Origin: Pseudanabaena sp. ABRG5-3
GTDB lineage: Bacteria; Cyanobacteriota; Cyanobacteriia; Pseudanabaenales; Pseudanabaenaceae
NCBI RefSeq assembly: GCF_003967015.1
Contig: NZ_AP017560.1
Location: 4,152,048-4,216,047, forward strand
Length of the DNA stretch: 64,000 nt
Direction: 5' to 3'
Of the stretch, positions 8,620 through 17,220 are shown piece by piece. The notes beneath the pieces are model-generated. The model saw only the letters and a list, made by a program, of their open reading frames with translations. It did no database searches and was not told the origin of the DNA. The position numbers and the translations under genes are program-made. The stretch's first letter is position 1. Each line of letters starts with the position of its first letter.

Positions 8620-9708
8620 CTACAAAGGACTTAACCCACTCTGTTGCAGCAAATTAAAGGAGTCTTTGAAAATCATCACGACACCTAATCCCAGCAGAAT
8701 TACCAAGCCGCCCTGCATGACATTATTTTGTAACTCTTCGGGTAAGGGCTTACCACCGCGCAATGCCTCGATCGCTAAAAATACTAATTGACCACCATCG
8801 AGAGCAGGTAAAGGCAAAATATTAATAATCGCGAGGTTAATACTAATGATTGCCGTGAAATCAAATAATGCGGCTGCGTCAGATTTAACTAATTCTGAAC
8901 CCATCGCCACGATCGCTACAGGACCCGATAATTGTGAAGCCGTATTTTGGAAATTGGTAGCAAGTTGTTTTAAACCTTGAACAGTCATCACAACTAAGCG
9001 CTCAAAACTTTGGGTCGCATTATCAATTGCTTCACCAATATTATGGACAGCGCGACGATGGGGCTTGCCTGTAAAGTCCAGTCTGACCCCGATTCTGCCT
9101 TTACCAGATTCACCATCAGGCAAGATGGGTACTTGCAGCATTTTGCCATCACGCATTACCTGCAAATCTACGGTTTGATTAGCATTTTTGGCAATCAAGG
9201 ACTGAAAGCGATCCAAGGTGGTCAAACTGGTGTCAAATTTTGTCCCGTTAGCCGCCAAGATAACATCGCCAGAGCGCAATCCTGAAACTGCCGCAGGTGC
9301 ATTTGGTTCGAGTATTTTAGTGATTCTTACCCCCGGTTGATCGACCGTGCCGATACCAACGCTCAGGGTCATGACTAATAAAACTAGATAGGCAAATACA
9401 AAGTTAGCGATGACCCCTGCACTGATCACGATCGCGCGATCAACGATGGGGCGATTTTTCATCAAGTTGGGATCATTAGGTGGAATATCGCTATCTTCGT
9501 CATCATCGGGAAAGCCCACATAACCACCAAGGGGAATTGCCCGCAGCGCATATTCCGTTTGCTTGCCCTGATATTTCCACAGCACGGGGCCAAAACCAAT
9601 CGAAAACCGATTTACATGAATACCCTGTACACGGGCAGCCATAAAGTGTCCGAGTTCATGAACCAATATCAGAATCGCAAGTACAGCAATTGCAGGCAAT
9701 GCAGACAT
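8620..9708 (-). CDS. rseP: Site-2 intramembrane zinc metalloprotease RseP
   Basis: 362 residues. The catalytic HELGH is at 17-21 in the first transmembrane helix; the third zinc ligand is in the LPALDGGQ motif (Asp near 304) of a later helix. A PDZ domain lies at about 125-200 (PNAPAAVSGLRSGDVILAANG). Topology is four helices as in M50B/RseP. The enzyme cleaves single-pass membrane proteins such as anti-sigma factors or signal-peptide remnants. A Glu/Asp-rich loop (PDDDEDSDIPPNDPN, about 67-81) follows the first domain. Both active-site motifs are intact, in contrast to the EGY-like protein at 48654. Confidence 0.95.
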   Translation of the reverse strand: MSALPAIAVLAILILVHELGHFMAARVQGIHVNRFSIGFGPVLWKYQGKQTEYALRAIPLGGYVGFPDDDEDSDIPPNDPNLMKNRPIVDRAIVISAGVIANFVFAYLVLLVMTLSVGIGTVDQPGVRITKILEPNAPAAVSGLRSGDVILAANGTKFDTSLTTLDRFQSLIAKNANQTVDLQVMRDGKMLQVPILPDGESGKGRIGVRLDFTGKPHRRAVHNIGEAIDNATQSFERLVVMTVQGLKQLATNFQNTASQLSGPVAIVAMGSELVKSDAAALFDFTAIISINLAIINILPLPALDGGQLVFLAIEALRGGKPLPEELQNNVMQGGLVILLGLGVVMIFKDSFNLLQQSGLSPL

Positions 9709-9939
9709 AAGCTTTGCTCTAAAAATTTACTAAGAATAATTTCAGATTACGTTGAATGTGTGGTGCAATACACAAAGATTGTTTTGCGATCGTAACACAA
9801 CCAAAAGCGAAGGAATGCCATACAAGCTTTTGCTCTTAAGTATTTTTCAGGGACTCCCCCGAAAAACTTATGTTAAGATTAATGTATATATGTCATAAAT
9901 TATTTCAATTAATTAACTTTTATTAACTGCGGTGCTGCA

Positions 9940-10470
9940 ATGAACAACACGATTCGCCTTGCTGCTTCAATTAGTCGCCTAATTCTCAGTTCAGACTCCG
10001 CGCCAATTTCTTTAACACAGGGAGCATTGCTTTTGCTGCGGGTTGTGTTGGGGACGGTCATGATCCATAACGGGTTCGATAAACTAGCAGATATTTCTGG
10101 TTTTGCCGAAGCCTATGTAGAAGTAATTGGTCTACCATTTCCGATCTTTTTTGCTTATTGTGCCGCCATTACTGAAGTTGTTGCCTCACCTTTATTAGCT
10201 TTAGGCTTTTTGACTAGACCTGCTGCTTTGGGACTATTTACAACAATGTTAGTAGCAACCTATCACCATATTTTGGTTGGTGGCTTTTCGATTCCATCGA
10301 TTGAGCTATCCTCGATTTATGCCGCATCCTTTGCTTTCTTTGTCATTTATGGTGGTGGCAAATATGCGATCGATACTTTGATTGCGAAGTTACTCGGTAA
10401 GGCATTATCAGGCGATTCAGAAGCAGATACAACTACACAAACTGTAAAAGTTACTATTTCCAACAAATAA
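9940..10470 (+). CDS. DoxX family membrane protein
   Basis: 176 residues with four transmembrane helices, at about 27-45, 63-85, 92-110 and 120-137. The DoxX pattern is clear: LLLRVVLGTVMIHNGFDKLAD, then an E-containing helix AAITEVVASPLLALGFLTRPAAL. DoxX proteins are associated with thiosulfate or quinone redox chemistry, but most members are uncharacterised. A Thr-rich polar tail (ADTTTQTVKVTISN) is extra. It has its own promoter region and is followed by a terminator, so it is monocistronic. Confidence 0.85.
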   Translation: MNNTIRLAASISRLILSSDSAPISLTQGALLLLRVVLGTVMIHNGFDKLADISGFAEAYVEVIGLPFPIFFAYCAAITEVVASPLLALGFLTRPAALGLFTTMLVATYHHILVGGFSIPSIELSSIYAASFAFFVIYGGGKYAIDTLIAKLLGKALSGDSEADTTTQTVKVTISNK

Positions 10471-10487
10471 AATATTTATTATTCACA

Positions 10488-10518
10488 GCAAAAAGCGGCA
10501 CTTTGTGCCGCTTTTTGC
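10488..10518 (+). terminator. Terminator after the DoxX gene
   Basis: 14-bp stem GCAAAAAGCGGCAC with TTT loop, 18 nt past the stop codon, ending in a T-rich arm. Confidence 0.8.
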
Positions 10519-11020
10519 TTTTAGGGAGATAAAACTACTAACAATCTTCAAGGATCTAATAGTCTCTAATAATTTCTTAAGACAGATGACAACTTGCAAA
10601 TTATTTTTCTTTTTTGATATTTTTTGGAACTAAATAAGCGATCGCAAAGTGTCTCTAAACTAAATTTATTTTAATTTATATAAAAACGTATCACACAACA
10701 CGCTTTTGTTGGAAGTTATAGAGATTAAAATCCCACTAGGCTAAGTATCCTAACAAATTTAGTGAAATTAATTGTGCATAATACTTCTAACCAAAACTTA
10801 TGCCTTAATTACTGTCTTTAATCAGATACTCAAATCATTTAGCGTAAATATTTTCAAGATAATCGAATAATTGAAGATGACTGCGCTAGAATATGTGCGG
10901 ATGAGTATTTCTAGATCGCATGTTTAGTTTCAGTATTGACAGTCGTCTTCTGTTTCATCGTGGCAGGCTTCTTTCCGAAATCTCTATCTCTACACATATC
11001 TGATTGTTGAAGCAAGTATT
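10519..11020. other. Long A/T-rich leader and promoter region of the RRM gene
   Basis: About 500 nt with no coding ORF. It is strikingly A/T-rich to about 10900, holds one HIP1-like site (10640) and a TTGACA at 10934-10939, and ends in a C/T-rich stretch before the RRM start at 11021. Long 5' untranslated regions are typical of cyanobacterial cold-induced rbp genes, so part of this may be transcribed leader. I see no riboswitch or small RNA fold that I can name. Confidence 0.5.
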
Positions 11021-11347
11021 ATGTCTATTTATGTTGGTAATCTCTCTTATGAGGTTACAGAAGATGATTTAAAAGCCGTATTTGCAGAATATGGCAAAAT
11101 CACTCGTGTTCATTTACCCATTGATCGCGAATCTGGTCGCCCACGCGGTTTCGCTTTTGTGGAAATGACTGATGAAAAAGAAGAAGATGCAGCGATCGAA
11201 GCACTCGATGAAGCAGAATGGATGGGTCGTTCACTCAAGGTGAACAAAGCTAAGCCTCGTGAAAGTTCTGACTCCTTTGGTGGCGGCAGAGGCGGCTTTA
11301 AGGGCGGCGGTGGTCGTCCTTCAGGTGGCGGCGGTCGTCGTTACTAA
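11021..11347 (+). CDS. Glycine-rich RRM RNA-binding protein (Rbp family)
   Basis: 108 residues. One RNA-recognition motif (1-80) has RNP2 IYVGNL (3-8) and RNP1 RGFAFVEM (42-49), then a Gly/Arg-rich tail (GGGRGGFKGGGGRPSGGGGRR). This is the cyanobacterial RbpA type, a cold-induced RNA chaperone; some members carry mRNAs of photosystem core proteins to the thylakoid. The long A/T-rich upstream region fits post-transcriptional cold control. Which paralogue (rbpA, B, C and so on) cannot be decided here. Confidence 0.92.
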   Translation: MSIYVGNLSYEVTEDDLKAVFAEYGKITRVHLPIDRESGRPRGFAFVEMTDEKEEDAAIEALDEAEWMGRSLKVNKAKPRESSDSFGGGRGGFKGGGGRPSGGGGRRY

Positions 11348-11349
11348 TT

Positions 11350-11384
11350 AAAAAAGAGGGGGTGTAAAGCACCCCCTCTTTTTT
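11350..11384. terminator. Bidirectional terminator between RRM and ferredoxin genes
   Basis: Perfect 15-bp stem AAAAAAGAGGGGGTG with TAAAG loop and T6 end; the A6 start gives the same on the other strand. It overlaps the last codon of the ferredoxin gene. Confidence 0.88.
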
Positions 11385-11781
11385 ATTGGTTAATGGAGCG
11401 CCTTAAGGCTGAGCCATCACCTATGATTCCTAAATTTCTGATGATTTGATTTTTTCTAGCTTCTTCTAGCTTGTTGAGGTCGTTGTAGTTAACCCAAGCA
11501 ATGCAGTCTACAGGGCAAGTATCAATCGCTTCCTGTACTAGATCTTCTTCATCGCCATCTTGGGCAATGACCCTTGCGCGTCCATATTCCTGTTCTAAAA
11601 AGAAAGTACCACTAGCTGTATGGGCGCAATGTCCACAACCGATACATACAGTTTCATCGACAAATACTGCATTTTGTCGCAACTCACCACCCAGTTCGGG
11701 TTCAAAGCCAGAGCGATCGCTAATATCTGGCTCTAAACCCGTGGATAATGGTTCTGCTGTATGAACAGGCAAATTATCCAT
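11383..11781 (-). CDS. 4Fe-4S ferredoxin of the DUF2997-ycf35-ferredoxin operon
   Basis: 132 residues. A single 4Fe-4S site is formed by C46-IG-C49-GH-C52 and C89-P in TCPVDC (C93 is an extra cysteine). The first 40 residues are an acidic, likely flexible extension and the last 30 a charged helix (DLNKLEEARKNQIIRNLG). It is an electron carrier whose partner is not known. Its ATG overlaps the ycf35 stop by 8 nt, so the two are translationally coupled. The same trio of genes is conserved in cyanobacteria and some algal plastids, which suggests one shared redox task. Confidence 0.9.
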   Translation of the reverse strand: MDNLPVHTAEPLSTGLEPDISDRSGFEPELGGELRQNAVFVDETVCIGCGHCAHTASGTFFLEQEYGRARVIAQDGDEEDLVQEAIDTCPVDCIAWVNYNDLNKLEEARKNQIIRNLGIIGDGSALRRSINQ

Positions 11782-12160
11782 TCCAACGCTGAAGAACTAA
11801 ACGTACTGAGCCATCTTCGCGTACTTGCTGCTCAGCGAGGGCAAATCCTTGATTGCTCGATTCGCTCATCACTGTGGCGATCGCATAGCGCTGAGTGACC
11901 TTTTGCAAGAAACTTTCTACAGTCCAAGGCTGTTGCCAAAACTGCATATCGGCAACTAGGGCATATTCAGAACCATTCCACTGAAAGCCAACATCATAAC
12001 CATTGTCTTGGGCGATTACCACTTCAGCCTCGGTTGTCGCACCTTGATGACCGCGCATGGGCGATGCTCCAGATTTCCAGTTGACTCCTAAATCAGTTAG
12101 AGCCTTTTGAAGCGGTTCTAAACTACGGATTTGGGTTTTTACTTGGCTAAAATGTGACAT
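11774..12160 (-). CDS. ycf35: Ycf35 / DUF1257 protein
   Basis: 128 residues starting MSHFSQVKTQIRSLEPLQKAL, the family signature. Soluble alpha/beta protein; includes GASPMRGHQGATTEAEVVI, DVGFQWNGSEYALVAD and the end motif VREDGSVRLVLQRW. Ycf35 is conserved in cyanobacteria and red-algal plastids; its function is not established. It overlaps the ferredoxin gene downstream and follows the DUF2997 gene by 94 nt. Confidence 0.92.
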   Translation of the reverse strand: MSHFSQVKTQIRSLEPLQKALTDLGVNWKSGASPMRGHQGATTEAEVVIAQDNGYDVGFQWNGSEYALVADMQFWQQPWTVESFLQKVTQRYAIATVMSESSNQGFALAEQQVREDGSVRLVLQRWNG

Positions 12161-12254
12161 AGGGTTTATCCTGACTTCGATCTAATGGGCAAATGGACGA
12201 GATTTTGAAATTTTTTTGTTTAATCTGGTGAAAACTTGGATTTTCAGGGCTTTA

Positions 12255-12488
12255 TTACCATTGACTAAATCTAGAAGCGTCCATATCTGACACGCGATCG
12301 AGTTGCGTAGCCGACTGAGATGTAAGTTGCTGCTGAGCAAAATTTTCGGAAGTTAACTCTCGATGAGCGACTATCCCTAGTTTTGCTTCGATCGCTGCTG
12401 TCACCTCAGCACAACTAGAACCGACAATGCCTGTCACACGCTCTTCGACCCGACCATCTGGGTAAATAATGAATTCCAGAGTTTCCAT
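12255..12488 (-). CDS. DUF2997 family protein
   Basis: 77 residues: METLEFIIYPDGRVEERVTG, then SCAEVTAAIEAKLG. These are the DUF2997 hallmarks (a beta hairpin built on YPDGRV and a helix after a conserved Cys). It is the first gene of the operon with ycf35 and the ferredoxin. The C-terminal 25 residues are Gln/Ser-rich and poorly conserved in type. Function unknown; the pairing with a ferredoxin suggests a redox or cluster-related role. Confidence 0.85.
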   Translation of the reverse strand: METLEFIIYPDGRVEERVTGIVGSSCAEVTAAIEAKLGIVAHRELTSENFAQQQLTSQSATQLDRVSDMDASRFSQW

Positions 12489-12799
12489 GCTGGTTCTAGC
12501 TATTGAGTTACTAGACAGTTTGACGCAAAGTTTATAGAAACGTCAAGAAGTTAACTCTGCAAAATTAACAGGCTTTTCTGATGCTTGTAATAGAGCGATC
12601 GCAATGTTTAGCAAGGATTTTCAGCTTTTTATTAATTAATTAAATTTATTTTAATTTTTTTGAATTTACCTAAACTGTGACAAGACACTCCTTAAGGAAT
12701 AGGGCAGAAATTGCTATGTTCCGCCGCAAATGCTCTAATTGTTTGGAAGCGCACCCGTTTGGGGTGCGCTTCCAAACATCATGTTAGGATCGCTATAGA
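12489..12799. other. Intergenic region with A/T-rich tract and a palindromic element
   Basis: 310 nt without a gene. It has a HIP1-like site at 12596, an A/T block at 12630-12670 likely to hold the operon promoter, and the palindromic element at 12711-12797. Confidence 0.6.
12711..12797. repeat. MITE-like palindromic element, family 2 copy
   Basis: Bounded by TTGCTATG and its inverted partner CGCTATAG. The core is a perfect palindrome at 12741-12777: arms GTTTGGAAGCGCACCC, loop GTTTG. The core GTGGAAGCG/TTGGAAGCG-type arm is shared with 2717 and 43476. Confidence 0.65.
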
Positions 12800-13306
12800 T
12801 TATTCAAACGGAAATTGTAGATCGAGGATTTGGGTGATCGCATAGGGACATTCTGTAGGCAAGTCATGCAGATCAAGGGGCGTTTCTTTTAAAACTAAGT
12901 TAATCCCTTGGCGGAATCCCTTTTGAACCGCTTCATCAAGGTAAGGCTTTAAACTCGGATTCTCTTGCAAAATTTCTAAAATCTCATCCCTTTGCTCTCG
13001 AATAGTAGCTCTCCAACTTTTACTACGCAATTCTGGTTGGTAGTCCCACTTTAATAAATGCCCTATTAAAACTCCTAGACGATTGCGGAGTTCCTGCTTT
13101 TGCTGCCTACCCAACGATAAAATCTCCTCTACCAGATTTTCAATATCTAGCCCCTGCCATTTACCTAAACGCAATAATTCTGATTGATCTTGCGTCCAAG
13201 CATAAAAATCTTGCTCATATTGATTAATAGCTTGATTGCCAGCGAGAGTATTAGAGCGATCGCCTTGCAAATTTTGCTTTAAGTCTGATTGCAGCATCAA
13301 GATCAC
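12800..13306 (-). CDS. DUF29 family protein (copy 2)
   Basis: 168 residues; DUF29 core from about residue 28: YEQDFYAWTQDQSELLRLG, DIENLVEEILSLGRQQKQEL, NRLGVLIGHLLKW, ENPSLKPYLDEAV. The N-terminal 25 residues are an extension over copy 1. The gene begins 9 nt after the stop of the membrane-protein gene upstream and may be co-transcribed with it. Molecular role unknown. Confidence 0.88.
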   Translation of the reverse strand: MILMLQSDLKQNLQGDRSNTLAGNQAINQYEQDFYAWTQDQSELLRLGKWQGLDIENLVEEILSLGRQQKQELRNRLGVLIGHLLKWDYQPELRSKSWRATIREQRDEILEILQENPSLKPYLDEAVQKGFRQGINLVLKETPLDLHDLPTECPYAITQILDLQFPFE

Positions 13307-13315
13307 CTCATCAAT

Positions 13316-13933
13316 TTAGCTACCCTCTACTACTTTGCCATACCTCATATCTATAGAGACAGCTAGCTTAGATTGGTCACGGCTTGCTTCAATGGAAAAA
13401 GTGGCGATATCACCTCGCAGAATCGGCTTTTCAAAAAAGCAAGGACAAGATAGTAAAGTCGTCGTAACTGGCAAAATCCATACCCTACGTCGGATCTCAG
13501 TGGAGTAATAATCACATTCAGTCCGACTATCAGGGGGGAAACAGGTATTTTCGTAAATGTACAGAGTTGTGGGTAAATCTGGGAACTGATACGTTGCGAC
13601 GGGATGGTAATCCAGATAGGCGATCGCTAAGTTGACTAACAAAAAAAATGGTACTGCCAGAGTAAAAATTGCTAAAAATGGAAAAAAGATAAATGGGCGA
13701 AATAAGATAACTCTTTGGTTACGCGCAGTCTGCGATCGCCACCTGAAAGCAAACCAAATAGTCATAATCAAAAATATCAAGATGGCGATCGGCTTGACTA
13801 TTTCCCAAGTAGGGATCATCTGTACAAAGCTCATCCCAACAAGTGCAGGTAGGCTAGATACAATAATTAACTGCTTGAGATATTGAGAATTTGTAAATGC
13901 TTGTTTAATTAATTCGATGAAAAAAAGCCTCAT
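13316..13933 (-). CDS. Hypothetical membrane protein
   Basis: 205 residues. Three likely transmembrane helices: about 20-40 (QLIIVSSLPALVGMSFVQMI), 44-63 (IVKPIAILIFLIMTIWFAF) and 78-107 (FRPFIFFPFLAIFTLAVPFFLLVNLAIAYL). The remaining domain of about 95 residues has four cysteines (ENTCFPPDSRTECDYY; LLSCPCFFEKP) and would face the periplasm. No family recognised. The annotated start overlaps the divergent histidine kinase start by 17 nt; neither has a clear Shine-Dalgarno, so one of the starts may be wrong. Confidence 0.6.
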   Translation of the reverse strand: MRLFFIELIKQAFTNSQYLKQLIIVSSLPALVGMSFVQMIPTWEIVKPIAILIFLIMTIWFAFRWRSQTARNQRVILFRPFIFFPFLAIFTLAVPFFLLVNLAIAYLDYHPVATYQFPDLPTTLYIYENTCFPPDSRTECDYYSTEIRRRVWILPVTTTLLSCPCFFEKPILRGDIATFSIEASRDQSKLAVSIDMRYGKVVEGS

Positions 13934-15338
13934 ACGTCTGTGGAGCCAAGCTCGAGCTCAAATTTTAGTTTGGTATTTCGTTTTAATGTCAGGTTCTACA
14001 GTAGTTGCTATTGGGGCTATTCGTCATACTTTATTTGTAGAGTTAGATGCACGAGTTAAAAACTCTATGTATCAAGAGCTAGAAGAGTTTAAACGCCTTC
14101 ATTCAGAGTATCGCCTGATAGAAGGAGATACTTTAGCTGAAAATGTAGCCACATTATTCGATGTATTCCTATCGCGCAACGTGCCAGAGGATGACGAGTT
14201 TTTTATTACGATTCTAGATGGACGCTTCTATGATGCTAGCTCAAGAGCTTTGCCTAAATTATTGCAACCTGATGGACAGTTAGTTAAACAATTGGAAAAA
14301 ATCACGCTCCAAGAGTTTAAGCAAAATGCAACTTCAGAAGGGGAAATTGTTTACTTAACTTATCCAGTCTATGTTGGAGAGAGATTTAAGGGCGTATTTG
14401 TAGTTGTACATATCACTACGGGAGAGCGAGAGGAAGTCCAAGACATGTTGGTTGCGATCACGAATATTATGCTATGGGTTCTTGTGATTGCATCTGTGAT
14501 TGCTTGGTTGACCGCAGGACGGATTTTAAAGCCTTTACAGTCGTTGACCGAAGCGGCTCGGAATATTAGCGAGTCGGACTTAACTCAGCGCATCACCACC
14601 AAAGGCAATGGGGAAGTCGTGGAACTAGCTGCTACTTTTAATGACATGATGGAGCGCCTTGATCAAGCCTTTACTAATCAGAAAGACTTCATCAATGACT
14701 TAGGGCATGAACTGCGAACACCGATTACGATTATCCGTGGACATCTTGAATTAATGGGGAGTGATCCGCAAGAACAAGATGAAACACTTGCATTGGTTAT
14801 AGATGAGTTGGATCGGATGACTATTTTGGTGAATGACTTACTCTTGCTTGCCAAATCGGAACAACCTACTTTTTTGCGATTAGAATCGATCTCCCTCAAT
14901 CTGTTGATGACTGAACTCTATGCTAAGGCTCAAGCGATCGCGCCACGGCAATGGCAACTAGATGGGCAAGATGCGATCGCAGATGGTCAAATTTATGGCG
15001 ATCGCTATCGCATTACCCAAGCAGTGATGAATTTGGTTCTCAATGCCACGCAGCATACTCATCCCAGCGATCGCATTAGCTTGGGGGCTAACATCACTAA
15101 TACAGAGGTGCAAATCTGGGTTGCAGATACAGGCGAAGGTATTGCCCCAGAAGATCAGCCACATATTTTTAAACGCTTTAGTCGGGGTAACCACCACCAA
15201 ATCCGTGGAGCCGACGGTTCTGGTTTAGGGCTAGCGATCGTCCAATCGATTGTCCAAGCTCACGGAGGCTTAATTAGACTTCAGAGCAATTTGGGAACTG
15301 GATCGACCTTCACCATCGTCTTACCCAAGAATCGCTAG
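13917..15338 (+). CDS. HAMP-domain sensor histidine kinase
   Basis: 473 residues. Two transmembrane helices (about 14-38 and 178-200) frame a periplasmic sensor domain of about 140 residues. HAMP follows at 200-252, then the HisKA dimerisation helix with phospho-acceptor His264 in GHELRTP, and a HATPase_c domain: N box VMNLVLNATQH, G1 DTGEGIAPED, F box FKRFSRG, G2 GSGLGLAIV. All catalytic boxes are intact. It is an inner-membrane kinase for the response regulator 17 nt downstream. The ligand sensed is unknown; the exported protein following the pair may be a target. Confidence 0.93.
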   Translation: MKKSLIRLWSQARAQILVWYFVLMSGSTVVAIGAIRHTLFVELDARVKNSMYQELEEFKRLHSEYRLIEGDTLAENVATLFDVFLSRNVPEDDEFFITILDGRFYDASSRALPKLLQPDGQLVKQLEKITLQEFKQNATSEGEIVYLTYPVYVGERFKGVFVVVHITTGEREEVQDMLVAITNIMLWVLVIASVIAWLTAGRILKPLQSLTEAARNISESDLTQRITTKGNGEVVELAATFNDMMERLDQAFTNQKDFINDLGHELRTPITIIRGHLELMGSDPQEQDETLALVIDELDRMTILVNDLLLLAKSEQPTFLRLESISLNLLMTELYAKAQAIAPRQWQLDGQDAIADGQIYGDRYRITQAVMNLVLNATQHTHPSDRISLGANITNTEVQIWVADTGEGIAPEDQPHIFKRFSRGNHHQIRGADGSGLGLAIVQSIVQAHGGLIRLQSNLGTGSTFTIVLPKNR

Positions 15339-15355
15339 TTGAATTTAGTTTTGCT

Positions 15356-16027
15356 ATGACTCATATATTAATTGCCGAAGATGAAACAAGGATTTCTGCT
15401 TTTATTGAAAAAGGACTGCGATCGCATGGCTTTACTACCAGTGTCGCCAAAAATGCCAATGCTGCACTTCAGCTAACTCAATATGGTGAATGCGATCTCT
15501 TGCTATTAGATCTAGGGCTACCTGGCAAAGATGGGCTAGATGTTTTAGAAGAATTACGCGGTCAGGGAGTAAATTTACCAATTATTATTCTGACGGCAAA
15601 AAACGATATTGAAGACAAAGTTGCAGGGTTAGAGAGTGGTGCTGATGACTACATGACCAAGCCTTTCCAGTTTGCTGAATTACTAGCTCGTGTGCGGTTG
15701 CGTCTCAAGAAAAAAAATAGCCATCACAATCATGAGACGACGCAACTCGTAGCTGGTCATATCACATTAGATTTACGGACTCGTAAGGCTCATATCGGCT
15801 CTCAAGAAATCGAACTACCTGGACGAGAGTTTAACTTGGCAGAAACCTTTTTTCAGCATCAAGGTCAAGTCCTGAGCCGCGCCCAATTATTAGATCGTGT
15901 CTGGGGTTACGACTATGACCCTAACTCGAACATTGTTGATGTATATGTGGGTTATCTCCGCAAAAAGCTCGGTAATGATGTCATTGAGACGATTAGAGGA
16001 ATAGGCTACCGCTTACAAGTTTCCTAA
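15356..16027 (+). CDS. OmpR/PhoB-family response regulator
   Basis: 223 residues. A receiver domain (1-115) has the acidic pocket E8/D9, phospho-acceptor Asp52 in LLLLDLGLPG, Thr80-type switch residue in LTAKND and Lys102-type residue in TKPF. The winged-helix DNA-binding domain (about 130-222) ends in DVYVGYLRKKLG and IRGIGYRLQ. It is the cognate partner of the upstream kinase by adjacency. Confidence 0.95.
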   Translation: MTHILIAEDETRISAFIEKGLRSHGFTTSVAKNANAALQLTQYGECDLLLLDLGLPGKDGLDVLEELRGQGVNLPIIILTAKNDIEDKVAGLESGADDYMTKPFQFAELLARVRLRLKKKNSHHNHETTQLVAGHITLDLRTRKAHIGSQEIELPGREFNLAETFFQHQGQVLSRAQLLDRVWGYDYDPNSNIVDVYVGYLRKKLGNDVIETIRGIGYRLQVS

Positions 16028-16160
16028 GAAATTTCTCATCTAATTCTTAAACAGCCTTCATGCACAGTCCTTATTCTATGAATTGTTGAAGTTAAGAACT
16101 TCACCTATAGCAATCAGCTATAGCAATCAGCAATTTTATTCAATCAGGATAGTTCGACAC

Positions 16161-16724
16161 ATGAAAAAACTACATTTTGCAGCGATCGCCTTGTTAACCT
16201 TTACTGGGCTGAATCTTCCTGTATCGCCTAGCATGGCTGAAGAAATTTCTTGCCAAGGAACCTTAGGAGCGATCACCGTTGATAACGTTAAAGTTCCTTC
16301 TGGTAAAACTTGCAATCTCAACGGTACTCGTGTGCAAGGAACCGTTAAGGTTGAGTCCAATGCTACATTGAATGCGCGGGGTGCGCGTATCGTTGGTGAT
16401 GTCCAAGGCGAAAATGCTGCTGCGGTCAATGTTTTGAATAACTCAACTGTGGGTGGTAGTGTGCAGGTCAAGCAAGGGCTAGCAGCTAACGTTTCTGCCT
16501 CGGCTATTAATGGCGATATCCAATTTGAATCTAATCGTGGAGCGTTAGTTGCCAACAGCAATCGCATTGGCGGCAGCTTGCAAGCTTTTCAAAACACTGG
16601 TGGTCTTCGCATTAACACCAATCGCATTAATGGAAACTTGCAATGTAAAGAGAACCGTCCTTTTCCTCTAGGTGGTGGCAATATCGTCCAAGGTAGCAAA
16701 GAAGATCAGTGTTCTGCGCTATAG
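16161..16724 (+). CDS. Exported protein with beta-helix-like repeats
   Basis: 187 residues from the ATG at 16161, which gives a clean signal peptide (MKKLHFAAIALLTFTGLNLP, cleavage after SMA). The in-frame ATG at 16083 would put 26 polar residues before it and is unlikely. The mature part has repeated short strands with Asn/Gly turns (LNARGARIVGDVQG, VNVLNNSTVGGSVQV, VNSASAING-like, LQAFQNTGGLRINTNRINGNLQ), as in bactofilin or polymer-forming beta-solenoids. Cysteines at both ends could pair. It sits 133 nt after the response regulator and may be its target. Confidence 0.6.
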   Translation: MKKLHFAAIALLTFTGLNLPVSPSMAEEISCQGTLGAITVDNVKVPSGKTCNLNGTRVQGTVKVESNATLNARGARIVGDVQGENAAAVNVLNNSTVGGSVQVKQGLAANVSASAINGDIQFESNRGALVANSNRIGGSLQAFQNTGGLRINTNRINGNLQCKENRPFPLGGGNIVQGSKEDQCSAL

Positions 16725-16730
16725 AACCTG

Positions 16731-16765
16731 AAAATGAAGGCGGCACTTTGTGCCGCCTTCATTTT
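16731..16765 (+). terminator. Terminator after the beta-helix protein
   Basis: Perfect 16-bp stem AAAATGAAGGCGGCAC with TTT loop and a T6 tail, 6 nt after the stop codon. Confidence 0.88.
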
Positions 16766-16787
16766 TTGCCTCACTTTGCGATGACAT

Positions 16788-16820
16788 AAAAAAGGCACTT
16801 GCTAAGCAAGTGCCTTTTTT
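16788..16820 (-). terminator. Terminator of tmRNA
   Basis: Perfect 15-bp stem AAAAAAGGCACTTGC with TAA loop, 11 nt beyond the tmRNA 3' end on the minus strand; the A6 run reads as U6 there. Confidence 0.88.
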
Positions 16821-16831
16821 GTTTAGGTTAA

Positions 16832-17220
16832 TGGAATCGGGCAGAGTCGAACTGCCGTCCGCACTAGCGCCTAACCTCCCAGTCATTCACAGGTTTATCC
16901 AATCTAATCCTCTTGGAGGGAACTGCTATTTATCTCTAGCAATGGGAGATGCACTGATAAAGTCTTAAGCAAAAAGCCTATCAGAGAAAGCTATTCACAG
17001 CATCCGTTGAGGGGTTGAGTGGTGCATTTAACGGAGTCATACAACACTCCTCGAAACCGAAAAGTTTGGTTCTTAGGCTGCTACTGGAGCTGCTTTACGA
17101 GAGAAAGATACAATGTTGTTCGCATGTACTTGTTTGAACCATTGATTTACGAGAGATAGTCCGCTCTCGACCTGCATCAAGGGATAGCTTCTACTAACAC
17201 GTCGAAACCCTTACGATCCC
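16832..17220 (-). ncRNA. ssrA: tmRNA (ssrA), one-piece type
   Basis: 389 nt on the minus strand. The 5' end GGGATCG pairs with the 3' CGATTCC to form the acceptor stem, with discriminator A at 16832 and no encoded CCA. The tRNA-like half has the 5' signature GGGTTTCGACGTG and the T-arm GGCAGTTCGACTCTGCC. The internal reading frame at 17073-17123 gives ANNIVSFSRKAAPVAA, a cyanobacterial-type degradation tag. The product rescues stalled ribosomes with SmpB. ORFs overlapping it on either strand are not genes. Confidence 0.97.
17073..17123 (-). other. tmRNA proteolysis-tag reading frame
   Basis: Resume codon GCG at 17121-17123, then 15 more codons and TAA at 17073-17075. Encodes ANNIVSFSRKAAPVAA; the terminal AA is the Clp protease signal. 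Confidence 0.93.

Noticed and set aside
10519-11020. Riboswitch or Yfr1-like RNA upstream of the RRM gene
   Set aside because: No recognisable conserved loop or terminator; only an A/T-rich leader is visible.
16750-16968. ORF over the tmRNA 3' end
   Set aside because: It overlaps the tmRNA acceptor domain and its terminator; clearly an RNA gene.
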